Of a stretch of 64,000 bases of DNA, positions 34,407 to 44,042 are shown in pieces. Every line of letters begins with the position of its first letter. Positions within the stretch are counted from its first letter, which is position 1. Below the pieces are notes generated by a model. That model did no database searches. It worked only from the letters and a program-made list of their open reading frames with translations, and was not told the DNA's origin. Source of the DNA: Hortaea werneckii (lineage: Eukaryota > Ascomycota > Dothideomycetes > Mycosphaerellales > Teratosphaeriaceae); the NCBI GenBank assembly GCA_037044905.1, contig JBAOKB010000034.1, forward strand, positions 1-64,000, written 5' to 3'. Position numbers and translations under genes: made by a program.

Positions 34407-35342
34407 CTAACAACACTTCCTCCCCCCATTCCCAGCCTGACCAACCCGGAAAACATCCCCCCACTCGCCTAGACCCCCACGTTTCCTTCTTCGCCTTGTG
34501 GACCCATACCCGTCGGCCGTGTATCCGCTCTTGACACTCGACGCATCGTCGAAACGGTAATAATCCGCATCGCCGTACTGAATCCCGGACATAGGATCAT
34601 CCGGGTCGATCTCCCCGAGTTCGATCTTAGTGAGGATCGTGCTCGCGAGCTTGTTGAAGACTTCTTCCACCCCGTCGCCGGAGAGCGCGCTGACTTCCAT
34701 CACGGCCGGGACGCCGGTATGATTTGCCCAGTTGGAAGCGGCGGCGTAGGGGACTTCGCGACCGGCATGCATCGAGGTCGCGCGTTGCTGGGCGCCGAGC
34801 CCGGGTCCCAGCGTGCTGGAGGCTGTGGAGGGCACGCTGCTGGGTTCCAAGTCCAGGAGGTTAGGTTGGAAGCCCGGGTCCGTCAGGTCGGCTTTGTTGC
34901 CTGCGAGGATGACGCTCATGTAGGGGCTCGCGAGGGCGCGGGCGTCGCTCAGGAACGTCGGGAGCTGCGCGAAGCTGGCCTGGTTCGAGACGTCGTAGAC
35001 TAGGATTGCGCCGGCGGCGCCGCGGTAGTAGCTCCTGCTTACGCTCCTGAATCGTTCTGTGCCCGCCGTGTCCCAGAGTTGCAGCTTGATCCGTTTCCGA
35101 CGCCCGTGTGTGCCTATCTTGACGATCTTGCTGGCGAATTCGACGCCGATGGTCTGGCTGGTGAGGACGCGCCATTCGTTCTTGACGAAGCGGTGGAGGA
35201 GGCAGGATTTGCCGCAGCCGGAGGGGCCGAGCAGGATGATTTTGGCGAGGTAGTCGTACATGGATGCCATCTCCTGGCCGGCGGGTGCGTCCCATTCTGT
35301 CGAGCGGCTCGAGGCCGTTGATGGTCGGCGGTGACGTGGCAT
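34407..35342 (-). CDS. ypt4: Rab4-type small GTPase (Ypt4)
   Basis: Single exon, 311 aa, longer than usual Rabs of about 200-230 aa. Rab4 proteins direct recycling through endosomes. Motifs: P-loop GPSGCGKSCLL, switch I SQTIGVEF, switch II WDTAGTERFRSVSRSYYRG, G4 NKAD and G5 EVSALSG. The GPSG P-loop, the KIELGEIDPDDPMSGIQYGD tail and the terminal Cys-Cys prenylation signal match Ypt4 of fission yeast as I know it. About 45 extra residues lie between G4 and G5 (Ser/Ala-rich). The first ATG adds about 27 basic residues before MYDYLAKI; Met25 or Met28 may be the true start. No intron is seen. Confidence 0.9.
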   Translation of the reverse strand: MPRHRRPSTASSRSTEWDAPAGQEMASMYDYLAKIILLGPSGCGKSCLLHRFVKNEWRVLTSQTIGVEFASKIVKIGTHGRRKRIKLQLWDTAGTERFRSVSRSYYRGAAGAILVYDVSNQASFAQLPTFLSDARALASPYMSVILAGNKADLTDPGFQPNLLDLEPSSVPSTASSTLGPGLGAQQRATSMHAGREVPYAAASNWANHTGVPAVMEVSALSGDGVEEVFNKLASTILTKIELGEIDPDDPMSGIQYGDADYYRFDDASSVKSGYTADGYGSTRRRRKRGGLGEWGDVFRVGQAGNGGRKCC

Positions 35343-36292
35343 GGGCGACGCTGAGGCTGCGAGAGGTTCGATCGACGGGGAAGTCTGTCTAGAGGTTCGG
35401 TTTGGGCATGATGGGGAGTGAGGTGGCTGTCAGCTGGAAGGGAGTGTTGTGATATTACCTGATTGGTGAAGCTATAGTTCATCTCAGCGAGAATGCGCAT
35501 GTGAACACGGCGCTACAGTCGGTCCGGCCGGGCGCCCGAGTTTCTTGGACCTTTCTTCCTTGACATCGGAGGGATCAAAGAAAGGAAGAACGCATGATTC
35601 GTGAGCATCGAAGATTCTTTGTATGGCTCACACAGGAATGCATGTATTTAGAGGTCTTGATGCGATCGCCAATGTTTGCAGAGTCCCTATCGCCGGACGG
35701 CACAGTTATGCCGGCATTTGCATGTGATTCCGCTTCAAGACAAGACCCTGAGAGGCGTTTCCAGGCTGGCCGATCTGTCCGTCTTGATCCAACTCATTCA
35801 TTTCGGAGCAAAGTCATCACGGGACACATATGAGTATAGGGCGGAGTGCAGCGTTATCTGGAAGATCTCCTCATGGTAGAGTGCAGGGAAGAGAGAAGCA
35901 TCAGCATCTCGAGTACCATTTTCCGGTCATTAGTCCCCGGGAGTCCAACGTCATCACCGACCAGCGATCGCTCGGGATGTTCAAGGTCCAGGAAACTTCT
36001 TCTTAGCGCGCAGGAACATGTCGTGTGCTTCTTTGCTCTTTTCTGCCATCTTTCGCTCTCTCCTGCCACTCGCTCTAAACTTCTGACCCTGATTTGAAGG
36101 GTTTTGCATTGCGTACATTCTCACAACTCACAACGCCTGCCGCATCGCGAATAGAATCTACAGCCTGTCAAAGCGAGAGACCGAACCGCTGTCATAGAAC
36201 GATAAAAAGAGACCAGCCCCGAACTGCCAGCATCAAAAGCCGAGTGCCGATCGCATTCGGGCCCTCGAGTCAATCACACAATCGCGCCAGCG
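35343..36292. other. Divergent intergenic region, ypt4 / PAF-AH-like gene
   Basis: About 950 bp carrying both promoters. Short frames only. No clear TATA box or repeat. Confidence 0.4.
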
Positions 36293-38242
36293 ATGTCCTC
36301 ATGGTTCTCCTCGTTGAATCCGATCAATAGCTTTCCGCCCTATCACGGACCCTACGAGGTTGGAACAGTAGACGTAGAAGTCCCCACAGCAGACATCCCA
36401 GCAGTATCAGATGCCCCAGAAGCAGCGCAACCCACGGTCTCCTTTCGCATATTCTACCCCTGTGTGAAGCCGGCAAGAGATGAAGAAGACCGCCCGGTGC
36501 GATGGGTGCCACAGCCACAAAGGATAAATATCGCGTCGGTGATAAAGTATGTCGGTCTCAGCGAAAGAGTGGCAGGCGCGCTGTCGTACTTGCCGCAATT
36601 GTTGTATTGGGTCAAGCTTCCGGCGCATAGGAACGCTCGACTGCTAGACCCTCCGACGAGCAACTCGCGATGGCCTGTGACTTTCTTCAGCCATGGTCTG
36701 GCCGGGAGTAGAAATGCATACAGTCAGATCTGCGGTGAGCTGGCGAGCAATGGTATGATCGTCATCGCGCTAGATCATCGAGACGGTAGCAGTCCGGTTC
36801 AGTATGTGAGGGAGACTACGGATACGCCTGCTCATATTGTGTACCCGACGCATATCCCACACTCCCCACTCACCGATGAAGTTCATGAAGCGAGGGACAA
36901 GCAGCTGAGGATACGCATCTGGGAAATTTGTATGGCGTACGAAGCATTGATGAAGATTGACAGAGGTCACAAGCTCGACAATCTCGACCTCAACACGAGC
37001 TGGACCACGAAAGGCCGGAAAGAGGTCCTCGGTCAGTTCAGTGACATGTTGGACATACACCGACCGGGTAAAGTGGTGTGGGCAGGACATTCTTTTGGTG
37101 CCGCCACAATGGTACAGCTGTTGAAGAGTGTATTCTACAATGCTGAGCGAAACGACGATGATGGCAAACCTCTCATCACGCCGCATGCGGATGCTGCTAT
37201 AATACAGCAAGTCACACCCGAGTCTCCTACTTTGCTTCTGGATATGTGGTGCACTCCGCTCAAGAGCCCTTTCCAGCGCTTTCTATTCGACCGGCCCTTG
37301 CCGTCTTATGCTATTGGTGGTCCTGATGGCTCGAACATCTTGTCCGTGCTGTCAGAGTCTTTTCACAATTGGAAGGATAACCTGAACCTCAACAAGCTGA
37401 TCGTTGCGAAACCAAGACCCTCCCGCAGGCCGTCTGTTGCAACGCCTACTACGCGTGAAAAGGACAAGCCTTTGCCGGCTTTTGCCCGCTTGAGAGCTAG
37501 TTCACCTGCGTCCGACTCCGGATATGCGTCTTCGAGCTCCGACCGATCTGCGTCTGCAGACCAGTCGCAAACGAGCCAGGCGGCTGAATCAACAGCACCC
37601 TCACAAGTCCCATCAGCGGAAACGACAAATGAAGGAGCCAACGAAAGCACAGCTGGGCCGCACATGTTCTACGTCGCCACGAGCCAACACTTCAACCAGT
37701 CCGACTACGGCATCCTCTTCCCCTGGCTCGCACAGAAGTTCACCAAAGCCGAGGAACCGGAGCGGTGCTTGGAATTGAACATCCGCGCTATGGTGCAAAC
37801 ACTCCGCGAGGCTGGAATCGAACTCGGTGGCAAAGACGACGGGGATATCCTGTCCCGAAAACAAGACCATATCCGTCGTTGGCACCCCATCTCCCTTGAT
37901 GAGCCGGAGGAGGAGCATCATGCGCCCAGCGCATCCTTCGGATCGGGAACAGTAGACACCGAGACCCCCTCACCCTCTCCTGACAACCTTCCCCCAATTC
38001 ACTCCCCATCCAACACCACACAAACCACTCCGAACCCGGAATCCCATCCATCTCCCTCCGCTCACCAGCTTGAAAGACGCAAAACCGGCCATACTACCCA
38101 CAGGAGCCCGCAAATCCAGGCCCAGCTCGCCCGCGACACGGAAGAAGCCGAGATGAGTCCCACGGGGACGCTGACGATGGGCCAGAAGACGGATGCGCAG
38201 TTGGAGCGGATGGGGTCGTTGGAACTCCCGGGGCCTGCGTAG
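36293..38242 (+). CDS. PAF-acetylhydrolase-like phospholipase A2
   Basis: Single exon, 649 aa. This alpha/beta-hydrolase family removes short or oxidised acyl chains from phospholipids. Visible: N-terminal FNPINSFPPYHGPYEVG-type segment (SLNPINSFPPYHGPYEVG), oxyanion region WPVTFFSHGLAGSRNAYSQI with IALDHRDGS, nucleophile in WAGHSFGAAT (Ser about 267), probable catalytic Asp in LLLDMWCTPL (about 316) and His in ATSQHFNQSDYGILFPW (about 465). A Ser-rich insertion (about 370-450) separates the Asp and His blocks. A Pro/Ser/Thr-rich tail of some 110 residues follows the fold and is probably disordered. There is no signal peptide, so an intracellular enzyme is likely. Confidence 0.87.
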   Translation: MSSWFSSLNPINSFPPYHGPYEVGTVDVEVPTADIPAVSDAPEAAQPTVSFRIFYPCVKPARDEEDRPVRWVPQPQRINIASVIKYVGLSERVAGALSYLPQLLYWVKLPAHRNARLLDPPTSNSRWPVTFFSHGLAGSRNAYSQICGELASNGMIVIALDHRDGSSPVQYVRETTDTPAHIVYPTHIPHSPLTDEVHEARDKQLRIRIWEICMAYEALMKIDRGHKLDNLDLNTSWTTKGRKEVLGQFSDMLDIHRPGKVVWAGHSFGAATMVQLLKSVFYNAERNDDDGKPLITPHADAAIIQQVTPESPTLLLDMWCTPLKSPFQRFLFDRPLPSYAIGGPDGSNILSVLSESFHNWKDNLNLNKLIVAKPRPSRRPSVATPTTREKDKPLPAFARLRASSPASDSGYASSSSDRSASADQSQTSQAAESTAPSQVPSAETTNEGANESTAGPHMFYVATSQHFNQSDYGILFPWLAQKFTKAEEPERCLELNIRAMVQTLREAGIELGGKDDGDILSRKQDHIRRWHPISLDEPEEEHHAPSASFGSGTVDTETPSPSPDNLPPIHSPSNTTQTTPNPESHPSPSAHQLERRKTGHTTHRSPQIQAQLARDTEEAEMSPTGTLTMGQKTDAQLERMGSLELPGPA

Positions 38243-39529
38243 AGTTTTTCCCTCTTTGAAATCAGATTGGATGAAGGTCTAGGGAGGGGGGTTTTCTCCT
38301 CTAGTTATACGATCTCGACCTTTTCTTCTTCTACTTAACGTTTTTTTTTCCTTTTTTTTTTTTTTGGAGGCAATCGGACATATGGGAAATGGGCGTAGGA
38401 GGGAAAAATTGGAAAATACCCCTTTTACTTAGAGAATTTTTTTTTGGTTTATTTTTTTCTTTTGCGAGGCGTCGGGTTGGCTAAGGAAAACTTCGGACAT
38501 TATCTGTGCATCTGAGAGCAACAAGAGGTGATCAAAGTGCATCGAATTGACATCATAGAGGCAATGTTTCCAATTTTTTTTTTTTTAAAAAAAAAACATT
38601 AGTATGGTTGTACTGCAGAGTTCTGCGCTCTCGAGCAAAAGATTGTCATGCTTCGCCCAGATTCTTGGTCAGATCCTCAGCAACTTCAAATGGGTCTCCA
38701 TAACATGTATGAGACATGACATGTGTGAGAGTGGAGTAGAGTAGTGTTGGAGACTCTTATCTAGATTTTGGGTATTTCCTTCGCAGCCTACAATCCTCTG
38801 CTGGTGTGCGTCTTCGAAATTCGCCTTCTCACAGCCGTACCTTCGAAACATTACGGAGCGTTTCCCTGCACATGCTCCCTCGAAGGCCCAGACGGCGACA
38901 TTTAAATCCTGAGCAAAGGGCGCCGAAGTGCTAGTGGTTTGAGCCATGTAAGCGTCCCCTTCCATCCAGACATGCCTAGGCTCATAATATCTTCTGCAAC
39001 GCGTTTTGCTTCGAAGCCCGATAGCACTCGGTTGTTTGCATCCCCGTGTACAGGTGGCTATGTTGTCCCATTCCTGACGAGCCATATTAGAGGGTTTCCA
39101 AAAGGTTTCCGCCCTTGGAATCCTAGCTCGGATTCAGCCCCGATCGCAGTCCTTCTTCCCAGGCACGTCCAGAAATTACCAGTCCGAAGCTTCTTGGACG
39201 ATCGAGTTTCATCTTCCTCAAGAAAGCGTAGGAAGGTCGGCCTTGGTCTGAAGCGCCGTGGGCGTCCTCAATTTAAGCGATGTGTCGGAGGGAGGTCCTT
39301 TGTAAGATCGACGCTGTTCCCGCATGTGGGTGAAGACTGCGACGTCTCCTCGCCAGCGCAGAAAGAACTGGAGAGCTAGCAATCGAGCGCAGGCCTTTCA
39401 TACCCATGAGACTGAGATCCAGAAAATTTTTGCTCGGTCCCTAGGCATCTTTACTCTCGGTCATAGGATCCCTTCGAGACAGGATCCTGCACATGCTTCC
39501 ATCTGAGTTTCCCATTTTCATATGCCTTT
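38243..39529. other. Convergent intergenic region, PAF-AH-like / pet117
   Basis: About 1.3 kb. The left part is T-rich (likely 3' untranslated region of the lipase gene). A T13A10 block sits at 38574-38596. Open frames of 138 (-) and 146 (+) codons around 38.7-39.4 kb overlap each other and show no motif. Confidence 0.4.
38574..38596. repeat. T13A10 block
   Basis: Thirteen T directly followed by ten A, a near-perfect palindrome that can form an A/T hairpin or act as a rigid nucleosome-excluding tract. It lies between converging genes, so a role in 3' end formation of either is possible. Confidence 0.7.
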
Positions 39530-39815
39530 TCAGTCCGCGCTCGGCTTGACGTTCTGCACCTTCCGATATTCCTCTTCCAGCCGTCGCTGCATCTCAAAGT
39601 CCAACTGGCGTTCTTTCTTAATCCGTTGCTGCTCGACGTCGCGGATGACTCCTTGATGCATTGCCTATGCTCTGTCAGCATGTGAAGTGCATACCTCATA
39701 GGGTCTGAGTGATGCTCACGGCTTGGTCGGCTTTCTGTTGGTAGTGAACAAACAGAACTATGCCGAGGGCACCGACAGTGGTGCTGGCGAGGGTGAGCTT
39801 CGCGGCAGTAGACAT
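39530..39815 (-). CDS. pet117: Pet117-like cytochrome c oxidase assembly factor
   Basis: Two exons on the minus strand (39720-39815, 39530-39664; 55-nt intron), 76 aa. Pet117 is a small mitochondrial inner-membrane-associated protein that couples heme A synthase to cytochrome oxidase assembly. The N-terminus has MSTAAKLTLASTTVGALGIV, a hydrophobic segment, then VHYQQKADQA; exon 2 gives MHQGVIRDVEQQRIKKERQL, DFEMQRRLEEEYRKVQ, the family pattern. Size matches the family. Splice sites are GTGAGC and CATAG. It diverges from vma10, with 220 bp between start codons. Confidence 0.9.
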
Positions 39816-40035
39816 TATGGTGTGGTCGAATCTATGTGAAATGGTGACGAATAGGAAGTTGCGCGCAGCTTGGGAATCTTGCATTCATCTCACGACGGAT
39901 CTGGCCCGGGCGGACTTTGGACGGAGGTCTGCGGGACATCCTCGGGACATTCGTCACTACGGGCGAGCTTGCTTCTAGACAACATCACCTAGGTGTTGCT
40001 GGGCAGTCTACTAGTACGCATCGAACATCGACATT
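39816..40035. promoter_or_regulatory. Shared divergent promoter, pet117 / vma10
   Basis: Only 220 bp separate the two start codons, so both promoters and leaders must share this space. No TATA box is evident, as is usual for housekeeping genes. Co-regulation is inference. Confidence 0.6.
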
Positions 40036-40640
40036 ATGGTATGAGCTGCTATCGTTTATTTGAGATATAGTGCTAATGCGAAACAGGCTGCACAAAACTC
40101 CGCCGGGATCCAAACCCTGCTCGACGTACGTACCTCCGCACCCGACACCGGCTGGGAACGACCATTGACGATCACCTAGGCAGAGCGAGAAGCACAGAAG
40201 ATTGTCCAGAAAGCTAGAGAATGTATGCGAGAACACATATCCAATGGAATACCCCACTTGTGGTATGACGACTCGTACTAATACCACCGGATAGACCGCA
40301 CGAAGCGGGTAAAGGACGCCCGCTCGGAAGCCCAGAAGGAGATCGAAGACTACCGCAAGCAGAAGGACGAAGAGTTCCAGAAGTTCGAGAAGGAGGTACA
40401 GCGCCCCTATTCCCTTCCGAGTCAGCGCAAGAGTAAACGTTCGACGCATGCTGACCACTTCGGACACAGCACTCATCAGGCAACAAGGCCGCCGAGGAGC
40501 AGGCCGAGAAGGACACCCAGAAGGAACTCGACAATATCAAGGAGATTGGCAACAAGCAGGGTGGTAAAGTGGTCGACGATCTCGTCAAGGCGGTCATGGA
40601 AGTCCACCCTCAGGTCCCCGATAAGCGGGTCGAGGTATGA
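40036..40640 (+). CDS. vma10: V-ATPase subunit G (Vma10)
   Basis: Five exons: 40036-40038, 40087-40125, 40180-40222, 40295-40395, 40470-40640; 118 aa. Subunit G pairs with subunit E in the peripheral stalks of the vacuolar proton pump. The protein is the expected highly charged helix: NSAGIQTLLDAEREAQKIVQ, then KAREYRTKRVKDARSEAQKE and a C-terminus with DLVKAVMEVHPQVP. The first exon is just the ATG, followed at once by a GTATGA donor. All introns (48, 54, 72, 74 nt) keep the frame, with branch-like GCTAAT and TACTAAT in introns 1 and 3. Length matches the family. Confidence 0.92.
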
Positions 40641-41902
40641 GAGGTGTGAAGCAGCAGCAGTAGCCGCGTGGGGCTTGTACGAGATATCCCGTCTTTTCTC
40701 AGATCTGGTAGCAGAAAGGAGATTCTGCCGATCGGCGTTCTTTGGTTCACTCTGAGCTCGATACTGTTCTGTTCTTTGTCGCTTCGACTTTTGGAATCAT
40801 TCTCTTGCGGTAGGTCTCTGAGGTGCTTTTCACGATTTCATTGTCTGGGGATATCGCTCACCCCAGATGCCCGCATGGAAACGCAGGACGAAACCATTCA
40901 CGCTATACTGGTATCTGATGATCGACAACTCTATTCCCGCTTGATAATCAGCTGACCTTACATGTCCACTTCGGCGAGTACAACAGTCAGCAATGCTGGG
41001 TACACAACTTCCGCCTCGTCCTAAAGTCTCCAGGCACCATCATCAAAAGACCCTTCTCACACGACCTCACCCACTCGGCAATGGCTTTCAGTAAAAGCCC
41101 TTTCCCTCCACCCTTTTTGCTTCTTCTACCACCGAAGCAGCAAGTACAGCACCAAGTGAAGGGTGACGCTTCCCTCAATCCCCCCGTGCCATCTAAAACC
41201 GATCTTTAACGCCCTCCCCGGAGGGTCCATTGTGGGGGTCCGGATCACCTTAACTTCAGTACACCCCCAGGTTTCCTGCAAAGATCCTGCTTTTCTCCCT
41301 CCGTCCGTCCTAAATATTCACTTACCTGGCGGCTACTACGTCATGTGCCTTACTATCTACCGCGTTCAAGGAAGTAAAACCTAGATATCGAAGGATGGTT
41401 TTGGAAAAGGTGGCATGCATCTTTCCATGCACGCATCCATCTTCTGAATGCTCGGGGAGGAAAGTGCGAGAGACTGTTAGCGGTGCAGAGGGGGACTTGG
41501 GAGGAAGAGACGAATGGCTGGGAACGGGCTAGGGAAAACGTCTTGTTCAAGTGGGGTAGTACCGCTGGAGGTAAAATGTAAGCGTTCATAGGCAGCTGGA
41601 ACGTGGCGTAGCCGGCTCGGTAATGGAGGGATCTTTCCAACCAGGTACTTGGATCTTCGGCCGATGAAGGTCTGTTTGGCCAGCAAAGGAACAAGGATCT
41701 CTTGATTCTGCAGCGTTGTTGATATTTGATCTAGAAGTGTTGATTTTTTTCTCTTTCTTTTCCATCGATCATTTGAATGTTGTGCTTAATGAGAAGCTCT
41801 TGAATTACAAAGTGATTTTACCTGTTGAACTACATAACATCCGTTGCCACGTACCGTTCCATCCCATCTACTTTCCTCATTCTCAACTGATACCGCAGCA
41901 AC
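40641..41902. other. Convergent intergenic region, vma10 / AIF-like gene
   Basis: About 1.26 kb, probably both 3' untranslated regions. Frames of 95-113 codons show no motif or domain. Confidence 0.4.
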
Positions 41903-43678
41903 TTATATCTTCGTCCCAGCAGGCACAGAAATCTCACAAACATCCACCCCCTTCTGGATCTCGCTCTTCTTCGGCATCTTCCCCCGCCGCATCAACTCGG
42001 CGCTCTGCGTCATATACGGATCCTTCATCATAGACGCCACGGCCACGACCTCCTCGCCCTTAGTATAGTACGCCACCCAGCTCTGCTTGCCCTCGCTGAC
42101 GTCGGTGGTACCCTGGATAATGACGTCGTCGTAGCCGCTCGCGGCCGTGTTGCCGCAGTACCGCAGCTGCGAACCCATCGCCGACCAGAATACCGGGATG
42201 AAGGGTTTCGGCTTGGAGCCCGGCTTGTTGATCGAGTGCGCTACGCTGCGGCCCATGTTCTGCGCCACGTTCCAGTGCTCGATGCGCACGGGTTGCCCGG
42301 TGCTGCCGGGTCCGTGGTAGGGATAGGTCGCGATGTCGCCGATGGCCCAGACGTCCTTGAGACCCTTGGCCGCGAAGGTGTCGTCTACCATGATGCTGCC
42401 GTCCTTGTCGTTGAGCTGGATCGATTTGCTGTCCTTGAGGTAGTCGGTCGAGGGGCGGATGCCGACGCCTTCTACGACGAGGTCTGCGTCGAGCGCGGTG
42501 CCGTCTTTGAGGTGGACCTTGCCGATCTTGTTCCCGGAGGAGGCGGTGCCCTTGTCGACGCTGGCGCCCAGGTAGAACTTGACGCCGTTCTTCTCCAGCA
42601 GGGCTTTGCAGATCTTGCCGACTTCGGTGCCCATGACGTGCTCTAAGGGCGTGTTCTCCATGCCGATGCAGGAGACGTCGTGCTTTTGGCTGGCTAGGCA
42701 GTTGGCGACTTCCATACCGATGAAGGAGCTGCCGATGACTACGATCTTCTTGCCGCCTTCGGAGCCTGCTGCGTTCATGATGCTTTGCGTGTCGCTGAGC
42801 TGGCGGAGCAAGAAGACGTTCTCGAGATCGCCCTTCAGGCCTTCGAGAGGCAGGTACTTGGGCTGGCCACCCGATGCAAGGATGAGCTTCGTATATGGGT
42901 ATTCCTTTCCACTCTGAGTCTTCACTGTCTTGCCATCAAAGTCGACTGATGTGACTGTGTCAGTGACCATGTCGATGTCGCCCTCCTTGTAGAACTCTGG
43001 TGATCTCCATGCCACTTTCTGAAGATCCGTAAGAAGTGCCTTTGACAGCTTCGTGCGGTCAATAGGCTGGTAGGGTTCCTGTGCGATGGTGGTGATGCTG
43101 CCCTGGAAGCCACCCGCACGCAGAGACTCCATAGCACCCAACGCACCACTGCCACGACCGACAATCACCACCTTCTCGTTACCGCTGGACTTTGCCTTGA
43201 TGCTCAAGAAACGTCGGCCGTCCTTGACATGCTTCTCCTGGCCCTTGATGTAGACTCCGCCATCCTTGCTAATCACGTCGAACTTGTGCAGCGGGTCCAA
43301 CGCCGGAGCATCCTCCACGTCACCAGTCTTGACGCTGAAGCAGGCGCCGTGCCATGGACAGGTCAGTCTGCCGTCCCCAGTCACGACACCCTTCATCAAT
43401 GGCGCTCCATAATGCGTGCAGTTGGCGTTCAAGGCATGTACCTCGTTGTCGAGCTTCACCAGGATTACCTTGCCGCCTTCAATGCCGTCGACTTCGGCCT
43501 CCTGCTTCTCGCCGTTCTTGAGGTCGATGCTCTTCAAGTCCTTGAGCTTGAATTCGGTTGCCATGGTGCGGAGACTAGTGGAGAAGGCTCGTGGGTATGT
43601 TGTGGTTGTCGTACTAAAAGCGGTTGTAGTAAAGCGTTGACGGAGAAGAGAAGAGGCGAAGTTACGTAGTAAGGACAT
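41903..43678 (-). CDS. Rieske-AIF-type NAD(P)H oxidoreductase
   Basis: Single exon, 591 aa. It joins an N-terminal Rieske [2Fe-2S] domain (ligands Cys87, His89, Cys107, His110 in NCTHYG and CPWHGACF) to an FAD/NAD(P)-disulphide reductase like AIFM3. The FAD loop is VIVGRGSGALGAMESLR; the NAD loop VVIGSSFIGMEVA; the second FAD motif is DVWAIGDIATYP. The first 38 residues are Arg/Ser/Thr-rich without acids, a good mitochondrial presequence. Met39 (MATEFKL) has a much better start context (ACCATGG) than Met1 and would give a form without the presequence. It is likely an electron-transfer or redox-signalling flavoprotein; the natural acceptor is unknown. Diverges from tma23 (364 bp). Confidence 0.9.
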   Translation of the reverse strand: MSLLRNFASSLLRQRFTTTAFSTTTTTYPRAFSTSLRTMATEFKLKDLKSIDLKNGEKQEAEVDGIEGGKVILVKLDNEVHALNANCTHYGAPLMKGVVTGDGRLTCPWHGACFSVKTGDVEDAPALDPLHKFDVISKDGGVYIKGQEKHVKDGRRFLSIKAKSSGNEKVVIVGRGSGALGAMESLRAGGFQGSITTIAQEPYQPIDRTKLSKALLTDLQKVAWRSPEFYKEGDIDMVTDTVTSVDFDGKTVKTQSGKEYPYTKLILASGGQPKYLPLEGLKGDLENVFLLRQLSDTQSIMNAAGSEGGKKIVVIGSSFIGMEVANCLASQKHDVSCIGMENTPLEHVMGTEVGKICKALLEKNGVKFYLGASVDKGTASSGNKIGKVHLKDGTALDADLVVEGVGIRPSTDYLKDSKSIQLNDKDGSIMVDDTFAAKGLKDVWAIGDIATYPYHGPGSTGQPVRIEHWNVAQNMGRSVAHSINKPGSKPKPFIPVFWSAMGSQLRYCGNTAASGYDDVIIQGTTDVSEGKQSWVAYYTKGEEVVAVASMMKDPYMTQSAELMRRGKMPKKSEIQKGVDVCEISVPAGTKI

Positions 43679-44042
43679 GAAGTAGATGAAAGGACTACAG
43701 GTGGAACAGAAGAGGCAGCTGGAGGGGGGAGCTCAAGCTTGACGTTTGGCTGCAATCTGCTCACTACTGCAGCTTCATGAGGTCAACAAATTGCCTGGTA
43801 ACGCGTAACGTCTCATTCGTTGACGACATTCTTGCTGACCACTACATTGCATCATCGTACATGTAGTCCATCCGAATCTGATGCTTATCGATAATCATCG
43901 AGAATTGGCTTCGATCGGATGCTTCGGTAGCGGAGACTGTTCCGCAGAAATCTCACCGCCGAGCATGGCAGAATCCAGGCAACTTTCAGAAAATATACCA
44001 ACCGTCTCAATGCTCACGTCCTTTTCCTCGGCATAATATACC
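43679..44042. promoter_or_regulatory. Divergent promoter region, AIF-like gene / tma23
   Basis: 364 bp between two start codons on opposite strands. Contains both promoters; no individual element can be assigned with confidence. Confidence 0.5.
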
